Assembly: GCA_002279765.1 (NCBI GenBank)
Contig: NCCR01000117.1
Span: 1-34,559, forward strand
Direction of reading: 5' to 3'
DNA length: 34,559 nt
Source of the DNA: Verrucomicrobia bacterium 12-59-8
GTDB lineage: Bacteria > Verrucomicrobiota > Verrucomicrobiae > Verrucomicrobiales > Verrucomicrobiaceae
Numbering within the stretch: the stretch's first letter is position 1; every line of letters starts with the position of its first letter. Shown piece after piece: positions 1 to 7,122 of this stretch. The translations under genes and the position numbers were made by a program. The notes under the pieces were generated by a model, which was not told the origin of the DNA, made no database searches, and saw only the letters and a program-made list of their open reading frames with translations.

Positions 1-640
1 GGTCGAAGCCATCGTCTTCGGCCCCGGCGGCCTCATCGAAGGCCTGCACCCAGACGCCCTCATCATCGACTTCGGCACCACCGGCGTCCCCGAAACCAAA
101 CAATGGGCTCAACGCGTCAACTGGGTCGACTCCCCCGTCTCCGGCGGTCAGGTCGGCGCCGAAGCCGCCACCCTCACCATCATGGCCGGCGGCAGCGAAG
201 CCAATTTCCAGCGCGCCCTCCCCATCTTTCAGGTCGTCGGCAAAAACATTACCCACCTCGGCCCCGTCGGCAGCGGTCAGGTCACCAAGCTCGCCAATCA
301 GCTCATCGTCGCCCAGACCATTGATGCCGTCGCCCAGGCCCTCCGCCTCGCCGAACTCTCCGGCGTTGATCCCGCCCTCGTCAGAAAAGCCCTCCTCGGC
401 GGCTTCGCCGAAAGCCGCATCCTCGATCTCCATGGCGACCGCATGGTCCGCCGCGACTTCGCCCCCGGCGGCCGAGCCACCCTCCAGCTCAAAGACGTCC
501 GCCTCATGTCCCAGCTCGCCGACTCCGTCGGCCTCGACTCACCCACCCTCAAAAACTCCCTCGCCCAGTGGGAAAAATTCGTCCACGAAAAACACCTCGG
601 CGATCTCGACCACAGCGGCCTCTTCCGCCTCTACGAGTAA
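1..640 (+). CDS. NAD(P)-dependent beta-hydroxyacid dehydrogenase (3-hydroxyisobutyrate dehydrogenase family), 3' part
   Basis: The gene enters from outside the window; its reading frame starts at base 2 and is open to the TAA at 638-640, so about 213 C-terminal residues are present. The visible part has the family hallmarks. The end of the Rossmann domain carries a DSPVSGGQVGAEAATLTIMA segment (family pattern D-x-P-V-S-G-G), and the all-helical domain has GSGQVTKLANQ, where the Lys is the usual catalytic residue and the Asn binds substrate. Members oxidise 3-hydroxyisobutyrate, tartronate semialdehyde-type or succinic semialdehyde-type substrates in the cytoplasm; which one applies here cannot be read from the sequence. 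The nucleotide-binding GxGxxG motif lies outside the window. An ATG at 182 is internal and not the true start. The next gene, an SDR oxidoreductase, is convergent. Confidence 0.9.
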   Translation, partial: VEAIVFGPGGLIEGLHPDALIIDFGTTGVPETKQWAQRVNWVDSPVSGGQVGAEAATLTIMAGGSEANFQRALPIFQVVGKNITHLGPVGSGQVTKLANQLIVAQTIDAVAQALRLAELSGVDPALVRKALLGGFAESRILDLHGDRMVRRDFAPGGRATLQLKDVRLMSQLADSVGLDSPTLKNSLAQWEKFVHEKHLGDLDHSGLFRLYE

Positions 641-667
641 AGCGAACTTCCGAGCTGACTGTTCATC

Positions 668-714
668 TGGAAGTACGATGGGCACTCCTGCCCGTCGACC
701 AGCGCCACCGCTGG
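668..714. repeat. Intergenic hairpin repeat, copy A
   Basis: The segment starts 28 nt after the stop of the preceding gene. Bases 676-697 form a stem with arms CGATGGGCA and TGCCCGTCG around loop CTCC. A second perfect hairpin follows at 699-714 (arms CCAGCG and CGCTGG, loop CCAC). A 38-nt stretch (668-705) recurs at 13503-13540 with 33 of 38 identical bases, and the stem changes keep base pairing. There is no T-tract, so it is not a standard intrinsic terminator. It reads as a dispersed REP-like element. Confidence 0.7.
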
Positions 715-808
715 CTCACCCGCTTTCGCTCTACGCCAAGGGAGACCTACACCTGTGCCTCGCCGCACCTCGCTACAGATACCCGTAGCAGGGCTCCTGC
801 ATTCTGGT

Positions 809-875
809 TTCCGTGTATTCAGTGTATTCCGTGGTTAAAAACTCTGCCCCCTCTGCCTCTCCGCTCCTCTGCGGC
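809..875. repeat. Degenerate 9-bp periodic repeat
   Basis: Three imperfect 9-bp units lie end to end at 809-835 (TTCCGTGTA, TTCAGTGTA, TTCCGTGGT). After a short A-rich linker come CTCTGCCCC (842), CTCTGCCTC (851) and CTCTGCGGC (867), with a shorter 7-nt unit between the last two. The stretch lies in the non-coding gap 641-918 between two convergent genes. No reading frame in the gap looks protein-coding. Function unknown. Confidence 0.55.
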
Positions 876-918
876 TAAATCGAACGTCCCTGCCAACTTG
901 CCTTCGCACGCCCTCCCC

Positions 919-1674
919 TCACGAATGCATCACCTGCCCCCCATCAATATTGATCGTCTGCCCCGTGATATTCTTCGCATGATCCGACGCCAGAAACGTC
1001 GCCATCGCCGCATACTCCTCCGGCATCTGCCAGCGCCCCAGATGCGACACCTTCTTGATCTTCTCCGCCGCCCACTCATCAAAGCTCCGCCGCTCTGACT
1101 CCGGCACCTTCTTCTGCCCCGCCGCCCAGATGCTCTGATTCAGCTCCGTCTTCACCATCCCCGGTGCCAGCGCATTCACCCGCACATGATGCGGCCCCAG
1201 ATCCTTCGCCGCACACTGAGTAAAGTTAATCAGCGCCGCCTTCGACGCACTGTACGGCGGATCCGTCTGCGATCCCATCTGCCCCGCCACCGAAACCAAA
1301 AACAGCATCGATCCCCCACCGCTCTCGATCAGCTTCGGTGCAAACGCATGCGCCACATTCACCGCGCCGATCAGGTTCACCTCCAGCACCCGCGCCCAGT
1401 CGGCAGGCTCCAGATTCCAAAACGGAAACCCAAACTTCCCCGAGCCAATGCCCACGCAAAACACCACGTGATTCACGCTCTCAAACTCCGCAGCGAAATC
1501 CTTCACCGCCTCATAGCTCGCCACATCCCCCGCAGTGATAAAATCCGCCGTCTTCTCACGGTCAAACCCACGCACCGCGCACCCCTCAGCCACAAACCCC
1601 TCCGCAATGGCCTTCCCAATACCTCGTGCGGCTCCGATGACGGCGACAGACTGGTTTTCGAGCTTCAATTTCAT
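919..1674 (-). CDS. SDR family NAD(P)-dependent oxidoreductase
   Basis: A 251-residue classical short-chain dehydrogenase/reductase, the usual length for the family. The cofactor-binding glycine motif GAARGIG is at residues 14-20. The catalytic set is complete: Asn100, Ser128, Tyr141 and Lys145 (YSASK). The C-terminus INIDGGQVMHS is the common SDR ending. One oddity is that the NNAG motif after strand 4 is replaced by CVGIG (73-77). The enzyme is cytoplasmic and oxidises or reduces an alcohol/carbonyl group, with an unknown substrate. It is convergent with the beta-hydroxyacid dehydrogenase at the left edge, so the two could serve one catabolic route, but nothing ties them firmly. The ATG at 1674 is well placed relative to the Rossmann fold. 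Confidence 0.92.
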   Translation of the reverse strand: MKLKLENQSVAVIGAARGIGKAIAEGFVAEGCAVRGFDREKTADFITAGDVASYEAVKDFAAEFESVNHVVFCVGIGSGKFGFPFWNLEPADWARVLEVNLIGAVNVAHAFAPKLIESGGGSMLFLVSVAGQMGSQTDPPYSASKAALINFTQCAAKDLGPHHVRVNALAPGMVKTELNQSIWAAGQKKVPESERRSFDEWAAEKIKKVSHLGRWQMPEEYAAMATFLASDHAKNITGQTINIDGGQVMHS

Positions 1675-1720
1675 TCAGCGACTATGGTAAGCTTTGCCGC
1701 CCATGCAAAGAACACATCGC

Positions 1721-1740
1721 TTGCCAGCCTTTGCTGGCAA
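1721..1740. repeat. Perfect short hairpin
   Basis: Arms TTGCCAGC and GCTGGCAA around loop CTTT lie in the 160-nt gap between two minus-strand genes. No T-run follows on either strand, so a terminator role is doubtful. It may be another member of the hairpin repeats seen elsewhere in this window. Confidence 0.45.
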
Positions 1741-1834
1741 AGGTCTGCATGCGGAAAAAGCACGATTTTTCTAGAACCTGCCTCGGCTGGCAGATCAGGC
1801 GCTAACCTTCAGGCTTCTAAAATCTGAGCCTGTC

Positions 1835-2107
1835 CTAGTGTCCCCAGCTGTTGCCGACCAGCGTCGGTTCGTCTTCGTACGTGAAGTTTTCACCGTAGTT
1901 GATCGTGGGCTGAGGCCAGATGCTGTAGCCATTGCCGTAGCCACCGCCATGCCCACCAAAGCTGGGCGCTCCGTTGAAGTTGCTGCCGTAGTAGGTGCCT
2001 CCCAGATTGACGCGCTTGTAGCCGCCATCATTCCAGTTATGACCACAGGAGGTGAGGGACAGAGCGGCAAAAACAGAAAGGATAACCAAGGAGTGAACGG
2101 GTTTCAT
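1835..2107 (-). CDS. Small glycine-rich lipoprotein, unknown function
   Basis: A 90-residue protein with a clear lipoprotein signal: a hydrophobic stretch (residues 6-18) followed by lipobox LTSC, with Cys21 as the lipidated residue. The mature part is only about 70 residues, rich in Gly, Asn and Tyr, and shows no domain I recognise. It would be anchored in the membrane facing the periplasm. The overlapping frame at 1795-2070 on the same strand has no signal and low-complexity composition, so this frame is preferred. The gene lies between the SDR gene and the divergently transcribed DUF1080 gene; the 192 nt upstream contain no other gene. Confidence 0.7.
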   Translation of the reverse strand: MKPVHSLVILSVFAALSLTSCGHNWNDGGYKRVNLGGTYYGSNFNGAPSFGGHGGGYGNGYSIWPQPTINYGENFTYEDEPTLVGNSWGH

Positions 2108-2299
2108 GGAGCTGATGATGTGAGTGCTGGCGGGTTATTTTATGGAGAATTGGCCAAGCCGGAGAAAAAAGCAATCCTATAAATCCATCACGGCCAACAG
2201 ATTCAAACTGCATCCACCTGAATGGAGGGGGGCAAAGTCAAACTTTCCATCCGGGACTTGGAATCTTCCCAGCCGCGTTCACGTTACCACTCACCACCC

Positions 2300-2941
2300 A
2301 TGAAACGCATCCTCCTCGCCCTTTTCGCCACCGCCTCTCTCTCTTTCGCCGTCGATCCTCCCGACACCACCGGCTGGCAGGACCTCTTCGCCGCCGACCT
2401 CTCCAACACCGTCGAACCCGGCAAGTGGGAGCTCAAAGACGGCATCCTCGTCGCCAAAGACCACGACACCCTCTGGACCAAGGATTCCTACGGCGACTTC
2501 ATCCTCGACCTCGACTTCAAAGTCGAAAAGGAATCCAACAGCGGCGTCTTCATCCGCTCCGGCAACATCAAGGACGTCCTCTCCGCCCTCGAAATCCAGG
2601 TCCACGACTCCGCAGACGGCAGCAAATACGGCATGGTCGCCGCCATCTATGACGCCATGCCCCCCAGCAAAAGCATGGCCAAGCCTGTCGGCGAGTGGAA
2701 CCACTTCACCATCACCTGCAAAGGCCCCCTCGTCAGCGTCGTCTTCAACGGCGAGGAAGTCATCAACGCCAATCTCGACAACTGGCCCGAAGCCGGCAAA
2801 AACCCCGACGGCACCCCCAATAAATTCAAGAAAGCCCTCAAAGACTACGCCCGCACCGGCCCCATCGGCCTCCAAGGCCTCCACGGCAAAGCCCAGGCCC
2901 CCGTCTATTACCGCAATCTGAAGATCAAAGTGCTGGAGTAA
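2300..2941 (+). CDS. Secreted DUF1080 (3-keto-disaccharide hydrolase domain) protein
   Basis: A 213-residue protein. The ATG at 2300 is chosen over upstream in-frame starts because it gives a standard signal peptide (MKRILLALFATASLSFA, cut near residue 17). The rest is one DUF1080/LamG-like beta-sandwich: GWQDLFAADLSN near the start, WELKDGILVAK, the paired strands with SGVFIRS, then GEWNHFTITCKG and GPIGLQGLHG near the end. This single-domain form is very common in Verrucomicrobiota and Planctomycetota. The family name comes from members acting on 3-keto-glycosides, and other members may simply bind glycans. It is probably periplasmic or extracellular. The next gene starts 21 nt later but has very different base composition, so an operon is doubtful. 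Confidence 0.9.
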   Translation: MKRILLALFATASLSFAVDPPDTTGWQDLFAADLSNTVEPGKWELKDGILVAKDHDTLWTKDSYGDFILDLDFKVEKESNSGVFIRSGNIKDVLSALEIQVHDSADGSKYGMVAAIYDAMPPSKSMAKPVGEWNHFTITCKGPLVSVVFNGEEVINANLDNWPEAGKNPDGTPNKFKKALKDYARTGPIGLQGLHGKAQAPVYYRNLKIKVLE

Positions 2942-2962
2942 GATGATTTCAACAACTCTACA

Positions 2963-3706
2963 ATGTCCAATAACACGCAAGTCGTGACCACATCTGTTTT
3001 CTGCAATCACTGCAAACAGCGAACTAAGCATGAGTTAATTGCATCTCATGCAAGTGAATATACCGAATGGGATGCCACTGATGACGAAGACTTTCCCATC
3101 TATACGGAGGATTTCGAATGGAATTTGTGGAAGTGTCGGGGATGCGAAACTGCGCTACTTCAGAAAAAAACCCATTTCCATGGAAATGAAGATGCACAGG
3201 GAAATCCTGTTCATTCATTTGAATACTTTCCTGCTCGTAGTGAGTTCAGCTACAAAGAGCGTCATTTCTTAAAACTGCCTTCTCAGATTGCGGTTATCTA
3301 TAAAGAATCTTGTGCTTCCTACAATGCCAAGTTGCCGCTGCTCTGCGCAGGAGGGTTAAGAGCTTTGATGGAAGCTATATGCCGAAACAAAAATGCTCCT
3401 GGCAACAACCTATATCAGCGGATCGATGGGCTAAAAACGCTCTTGCCCGAAAGCCTGGTTCAGAACCTTCATAGTTTGAGGTATCTTGGAAACGACGCAT
3501 TGCATGAACTAAAGCCTCCAGCTATGTCGGACCTGAGGCTAGGGCTAGAAATTCTTGGCGACTTAATGAATTATTTCTACGATCTAGACTACAAAGCCAG
3601 CTCGCTTGCCAGCCGAAAAAAAGCGAGTGTGCCGCCTGTGCCCAATAATGTTATCCCCCCTCATTGGGAGATTCTTCGCCGGAAGGGAACGGCGTCTGAA
3701 GTTTAG
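2963..3706 (+). CDS. DUF4145-like protein with zinc-ribbon N-terminus, probably imported
   Basis: A 247-residue protein. The N-terminal part has two CxxC pairs (Cys14/Cys17 and Cys58/Cys61), consistent with a zinc ribbon. The centre and C-terminal half (LPLLCAGGLRALMEAICRNK and later RYLGNDALHEL) match the DUF4145 pattern, an all-helical domain found alone or attached to restriction and other defence-associated proteins. Exact function unknown. Base composition differs sharply: line 3241-3300 is 40% G+C, against 62% for 2761-2820 in the preceding gene, and codon choice is unlike the neighbours. This suggests recent transfer. No mobile-element ends were found around it. It converges on the ABC-F gene. 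Confidence 0.8.
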   Translation: MSNNTQVVTTSVFCNHCKQRTKHELIASHASEYTEWDATDDEDFPIYTEDFEWNLWKCRGCETALLQKKTHFHGNEDAQGNPVHSFEYFPARSEFSYKERHFLKLPSQIAVIYKESCASYNAKLPLLCAGGLRALMEAICRNKNAPGNNLYQRIDGLKTLLPESLVQNLHSLRYLGNDALHELKPPAMSDLRLGLEILGDLMNYFYDLDYKASSLASRKKASVPPVPNNVIPPHWEILRRKGTASEV

Positions 3707-3781
3707 GAATGTGATCGTTGTATGAGAGAAGCCCCCTGACATCAGGCAAGCTTAATCGCTCATTCCGGATATATAGCCACC

Positions 3782-5692
3782 TTACCCCGCACACGCCACC
3801 CTTACCTCCTCCAGCTCCGCCCACCGCGAAAACTTCCCTTCAAGCTCATGCTTCTTCGCATCGAGCTTCGCAATAAAATCATTCGTCCCCGCCCCCAGCT
3901 TCACAAACGTCCCCGGGTTGCTCAGCTCACCCTCCATCGTCGCAATCTCTCCCTCGAGGCGGCTGATCGCAGCCTCACACTCCGCGAGCTCCCGCTGCTC
4001 CTTCTGCGACATCTTCTTCGCCTTCGGCGCATTCGCATTGCTGGCCGCCGTCGCCACCTTTTCCTTCTTCACCGCAGCGTTCACCAGTGCCAGCTCCGCA
4101 GCAGCTTTCGCCGCCCGTTTCTCCTGGTAGTAGCTGTAGTTCCCCGCGCACTCATGGATGCGCCCCTCACCTTCAAAAGCGAGCATTCGGTCACACACAC
4201 GGTCCAGGAAGTACCGGTCATGGCTCACCACCAGCACGCAGCCCTTGAAGGAAAGAATCGCCTCCTCCAGCACCCGCATCGTCTGCAGATCCAGATCATT
4301 CGTCGGCTCATCCAGAATCAAAAAGTTGCCCCCGCGCCGCAATATCTTCGCCAGCAGCACGCGGCTTTGTTCCCCACCGCTCAGCTCCTTCACCCGCATC
4401 GTCACGCGTTCATCCGTGAAAAGGAAGCGCCGCAGGTAAGTGCGCACATGCATCTTCTCCGGCCCAAACTGCACAAACTCAGACATCGGCCCCGCCACCT
4501 CCTCCATCACGCTGTTCTCCGGATTCAGCAGCAGACGCTGCTGATCCACATAGTTAAACACCGTGCGCTTGCCAATCGTGACCTTGCCCTCATTCGGTGC
4601 CTGCTGCCCCATCAGCATCCGCAGCAGCGTCGTCTTGCCCAGCCCATTGCGACCAATGATCCCCGTGCAGCTCCCCGCTTCAAAGCTCAAATTCAGATGG
4701 CTGAACAACCACCGGTCATTGATATGCGCGCCGATCTCCACCGCATCGATGATCGTGTTCGCCAGCGGGGAGGCAGGCGGGATGATCAAATCCATCACCA
4801 GCTCCGCCTCAGGCGCGTCGATGGCCGCCACACGGTCATACTCATCCAGTCGTGAGCGCTGCTTCGTACCCCGGCCTCTCACGCCCGCCCGCACAAACTC
4901 CAGCTCATGCCGCAGAAAGCTCTGCCGCCGCCTTTCGGAGTTCGCCTCCACAGACTCACGCACCGCCTTGCTCTCCAAAAAGTCACTGTAGTTCCCCGGA
5001 TGACTGTAAATGCGACTGTCATCAATCTCGATGATCCGCGTCGCCACTCGATCTAGGAAATAGCGGTCATGCGTCACAAACAGCACCGCCCCCGTGAAGT
5101 CCCGCAGGAAAATCTCCAGCCACTCAATCGACTCCGCATCCAGATGGTTCGTCGGTTCGTCCAGCAGCAGCAGATCCGGCTGCGACACCAGCGCCCGCGC
5201 CAGCGCCACACGCCGCTTCTCACCCCCCGAGAGCCCATTGACGATGCGATCCGCCGCTGGCAGCCCCAGCTCATTCATCGCCGTGCTGATCCGCGTCTCC
5301 ACGCCCCACCCGTCATGCATCTGGATCTGATGCAGCAAATCTTCCTCCTGATCCCCCTTGTAGTCGCCAGACTCGTAGCGCTCCACCATTTCCAGCAGCG
5401 CCGAGGCACCCGCCCGCACGTTGTCGATCACGCTCGCCTCATCATCCAGCACAAACTCCTGCGCCAGATGGCTCACAATAATGCCATTGCGCCGCGAGAT
5501 CGTCCCGCTGTCCGGCTTCTCCGTCCCAACGAGGATGCGCATCAGACTCGTCTTCCCAGAGCCATTGCGTCCCACCAGCCCCAGCTTCTCACCCTCATGG
5601 ATGCTCATCGTCGCATCATTGAAGACCTGTTGCAGCCCAAATTGAAGGCGCAGGTCTTTGGCGGAAACGACAGCAGGAGTAATAGGAGACAT
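3782..5692 (-). CDS. ABC-F family ATPase (Uup-like)
   Basis: A 636-residue duplicated ATPase without membrane segments, cytoplasmic. The first nucleotide-binding domain has Walker A GRNGSGKT (41-48), signature LSGGEKRRVALARAL and Walker B LLLLDEPTNHLD. The second has GRNGLGKTT, LSGGEQSRVLLAKIL and LILDEPTNDLD. Between them is the charged linker typical of ABC-F proteins. The last ~90 residues form a Lys/Glu-rich coiled coil (KMSQKEQRELAECEAAISRL) like the DNA/RNA-binding tail of Uup. ABC-F proteins act on ribosomes or, for Uup, have been linked to excision of transposons; the exact role is not readable. The ATG at 5692 is chosen because 23 upstream in-frame codons lack family similarity. It is divergent from hicBA. 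Confidence 0.93.
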   Translation of the reverse strand: MSPITPAVVSAKDLRLQFGLQQVFNDATMSIHEGEKLGLVGRNGSGKTSLMRILVGTEKPDSGTISRRNGIIVSHLAQEFVLDDEASVIDNVRAGASALLEMVERYESGDYKGDQEEDLLHQIQMHDGWGVETRISTAMNELGLPAADRIVNGLSGGEKRRVALARALVSQPDLLLLDEPTNHLDAESIEWLEIFLRDFTGAVLFVTHDRYFLDRVATRIIEIDDSRIYSHPGNYSDFLESKAVRESVEANSERRRQSFLRHELEFVRAGVRGRGTKQRSRLDEYDRVAAIDAPEAELVMDLIIPPASPLANTIIDAVEIGAHINDRWLFSHLNLSFEAGSCTGIIGRNGLGKTTLLRMLMGQQAPNEGKVTIGKRTVFNYVDQQRLLLNPENSVMEEVAGPMSEFVQFGPEKMHVRTYLRRFLFTDERVTMRVKELSGGEQSRVLLAKILRRGGNFLILDEPTNDLDLQTMRVLEEAILSFKGCVLVVSHDRYFLDRVCDRMLAFEGEGRIHECAGNYSYYQEKRAAKAAAELALVNAAVKKEKVATAASNANAPKAKKMSQKEQRELAECEAAISRLEGEIATMEGELSNPGTFVKLGAGTNDFIAKLDAKKHELEGKFSRWAELEEVRVACAG

Positions 5693-5774
5693 GAGTGGGG
5701 GGCGGCTCAGATAGCACGGTCTCCCTCTCCCTGCGACAGATTCCCTCCATCCACTCCACATTCCGCTCCCTGCA

Positions 5775-5796
5775 TTCAGACATCAAAGCGTCTGAA
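5775..5796. promoter_or_regulatory. Inverted repeat in the divergent ABC-F/hicBA control region
   Basis: Perfect 7-bp arms TTCAGAC and GTCTGAA are separated by 8 nt, in the 188-nt region between the divergent ABC-F and hicB starts. Position and symmetry fit an operator, but no protein encoded nearby has an obvious DNA-binding domain. The short HicB lacks one. Assignment is tentative. Confidence 0.3.
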
Positions 5797-5880
5797 CCAT
5801 GGCGTAATCAGGGCTTTAACACCCGGAAGCCAATGCAGGTCCGGCGTTGAAATGTGCCGCCTGAGCCGTTATTCTTTCCC

Positions 5881-6099
5881 ATGAGTTTCACCGCCGTTTA
5901 TGAACCTGCCGCCGAGGGTGGCTTCACCTGCTGGGTCGAGGAAATCCCTGCCGCCATCTCCGAGGGCGATACCATCGAGGAGGCGGAAAGCAATCTCATG
6001 AATGCTTTGAAGCTCGTGCTGGAATGCCAGCGGGAGCTTTCCGATCAAACACGCAGCCCCGCCAGTCTCAAACGTTCGCTGGAACTTGCCGCTGCATGA
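5881..6099 (+). CDS. hicB: HicB-family antitoxin (short form)
   Basis: A 72-residue protein matching the N-terminal HicB fold: FTAVYEPAAEGGFTCWVEEI, then EGDTIEEAESNLMNALKLVL. Type II HicB antitoxins bind and block HicA mRNA-interferase toxins. This version stops after the partial RNase H-like domain. The C-terminal ribbon-helix-helix or HTH domain that lets longer HicB proteins repress their operon is missing, so self-regulation by this protein alone is unlikely. The ATG at 5881 is chosen because the fold begins right after it. Its TGA overlaps the ATG of the downstream toxin gene (ATGA), which implies coupled translation with antitoxin first. Confidence 0.85.
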   Translation: MSFTAVYEPAAEGGFTCWVEEIPAAISEGDTIEEAESNLMNALKLVLECQRELSDQTRSPASLKRSLELAAA

Positions 6100-6281
6100 A
6101 GCTCGCTGATCTTGAGCGGCATCTGCGTGGACATGGCTGTCAGTTGTATCGCGAAGGCGGCAGCCATTCCATCTGGTGGAATCCTGCAAACCGGAAGATT
6201 ACCAGCGTGCCACGGCATCGCGAGGTCAAAGACAACACCTCTCGCGCCATCTGCAAGCAATTGGAAGTGCCCGCTCCCTAG
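6096..6281 (+). CDS. hicA: HicA-family toxin (mRNA interferase)
   Basis: A 61-residue basic protein with the HicA double-stranded RNA-binding-like fold. It has the pattern L-x3-G-C-x3-R-E-G-G-S-H, where His24 is the expected catalytic residue, followed by a strand ending in VPRH and the final helix AICKQLEV. HicA toxins cleave mRNA and tmRNA to arrest translation. The start at 6096 overlaps the hicB stop codon; upstream in-frame codons belong to another frame of hicB. Gene order antitoxin-toxin is the reverse of Escherichia coli hicAB but common elsewhere. The stop codon lies 3 nt from the stop of the convergent GDPD gene. Confidence 0.87.
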   Translation: MKLADLERHLRGHGCQLYREGGSHSIWWNPANRKITSVPRHREVKDNTSRAICKQLEVPAP

Positions 6282-6284
6282 ACC

Positions 6285-7076
6285 TCACTTCTTCCCCAGC
6301 GCCTCCCTCACCATCACCGGATCATCCGTCGTGATCCCATCCACCCCCAGCTTCGCAAACCGCAGCACATCCGCCGGCTTGTTCACCGTCCACACATAAA
6401 GCCCGAAGCCCGCATCCCGGATCTGCTTCACCATCGTTTCATTCCACGGAAAATCAGCAGTGCCCAGGTCCAGCCCATCCAGCTTGTCCACCTTCGTGTC
6501 CGCAATGAGCTGCGTCAGATCCGTCGCTTTCTTCTCCTTCGTCTTCCCAGACGCCAACCGGTAAACCTTGATCCACGGCATCGCCTTCTTCGATTCCGCC
6601 GCCGCCTCACGATTAAACGCAATGATCGCCAGCTGCCCCGCACGATCCTTCATCGGCTCCAGAATCCGCTTCAATTCCGGCACAATCTCCGCCCCGCATT
6701 TCACCTCAATAAAAAACCGCTGCTTGCCCTTCGGCATTGTCGCCAGCGCCTGCTCCAGCGTCGGAATCATCTCCTTCGCCCACTCCTGGCCCTTCCACGA
6801 TCCCGCATCCAGCGCCGTCAGGTCCGCCTGCTTCGCGGTCGCCACGTCCAGCTTCACGCCCGTCGTGCGCTTCGTGTCCTTGTCATGAATTACAGCCGTT
6901 TTGCCGTCCGCCGTGAGATACACATCCAGCTCACACGCATCGGCTTGATTCTCCCACGCTAGATCAAAAGCCCCCAGCGTGTTCTCCGGCGCACGCGCAG
7001 AAAAACCGCGATGCGCGATGATTTCAACAGCGTGGGCGGACATGGCGGTAAAGAGGAAAACAGCAACGAGCTTCAT
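6285..7076 (-). CDS. Secreted glycerophosphodiester phosphodiesterase
   Basis: A 263-residue protein with a signal peptide (MKLVAVFLFTAMSAHA, about 16 residues) followed by a GDPD TIM-barrel domain. Visible family motifs are AHRG with catalytic His22-Arg23, APENTLGAF, CELDVYLTADG (metal-binding Glu and Asp) and VIHD (second catalytic His). Later FFIEVK supplies the third metal ligand. The C-terminus VDGITTDDP is also typical. The enzyme hydrolyses glycerophosphodiesters to glycerol-3-phosphate plus an alcohol, probably in the periplasm. The ATG at 7076 is chosen over longer upstream starts because it gives the signal peptide directly before the barrel. It is divergent from a phosphodiesterase lipoprotein gene 46 nt away. 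Confidence 0.92.
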   Translation of the reverse strand: MKLVAVFLFTAMSAHAVEIIAHRGFSARAPENTLGAFDLAWENQADACELDVYLTADGKTAVIHDKDTKRTTGVKLDVATAKQADLTALDAGSWKGQEWAKEMIPTLEQALATMPKGKQRFFIEVKCGAEIVPELKRILEPMKDRAGQLAIIAFNREAAAESKKAMPWIKVYRLASGKTKEKKATDLTQLIADTKVDKLDGLDLGTADFPWNETMVKQIRDAGFGLYVWTVNKPADVLRFAKLGVDGITTDDPVMVREALGKK

Positions 7077-7122
7077 GAGTGAGAAAGCAAACGACGCAAG
7101 CACCCGTAACCCTTCGCTCCAA

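Noticed and set aside
3707..3781. Intrinsic terminator between the convergent DUF4145 and ABC-F genes
   Set aside because: Only a weak 4-5 bp palindrome (CCTGA/TCAGG) is present and no T-run follows on either strand.
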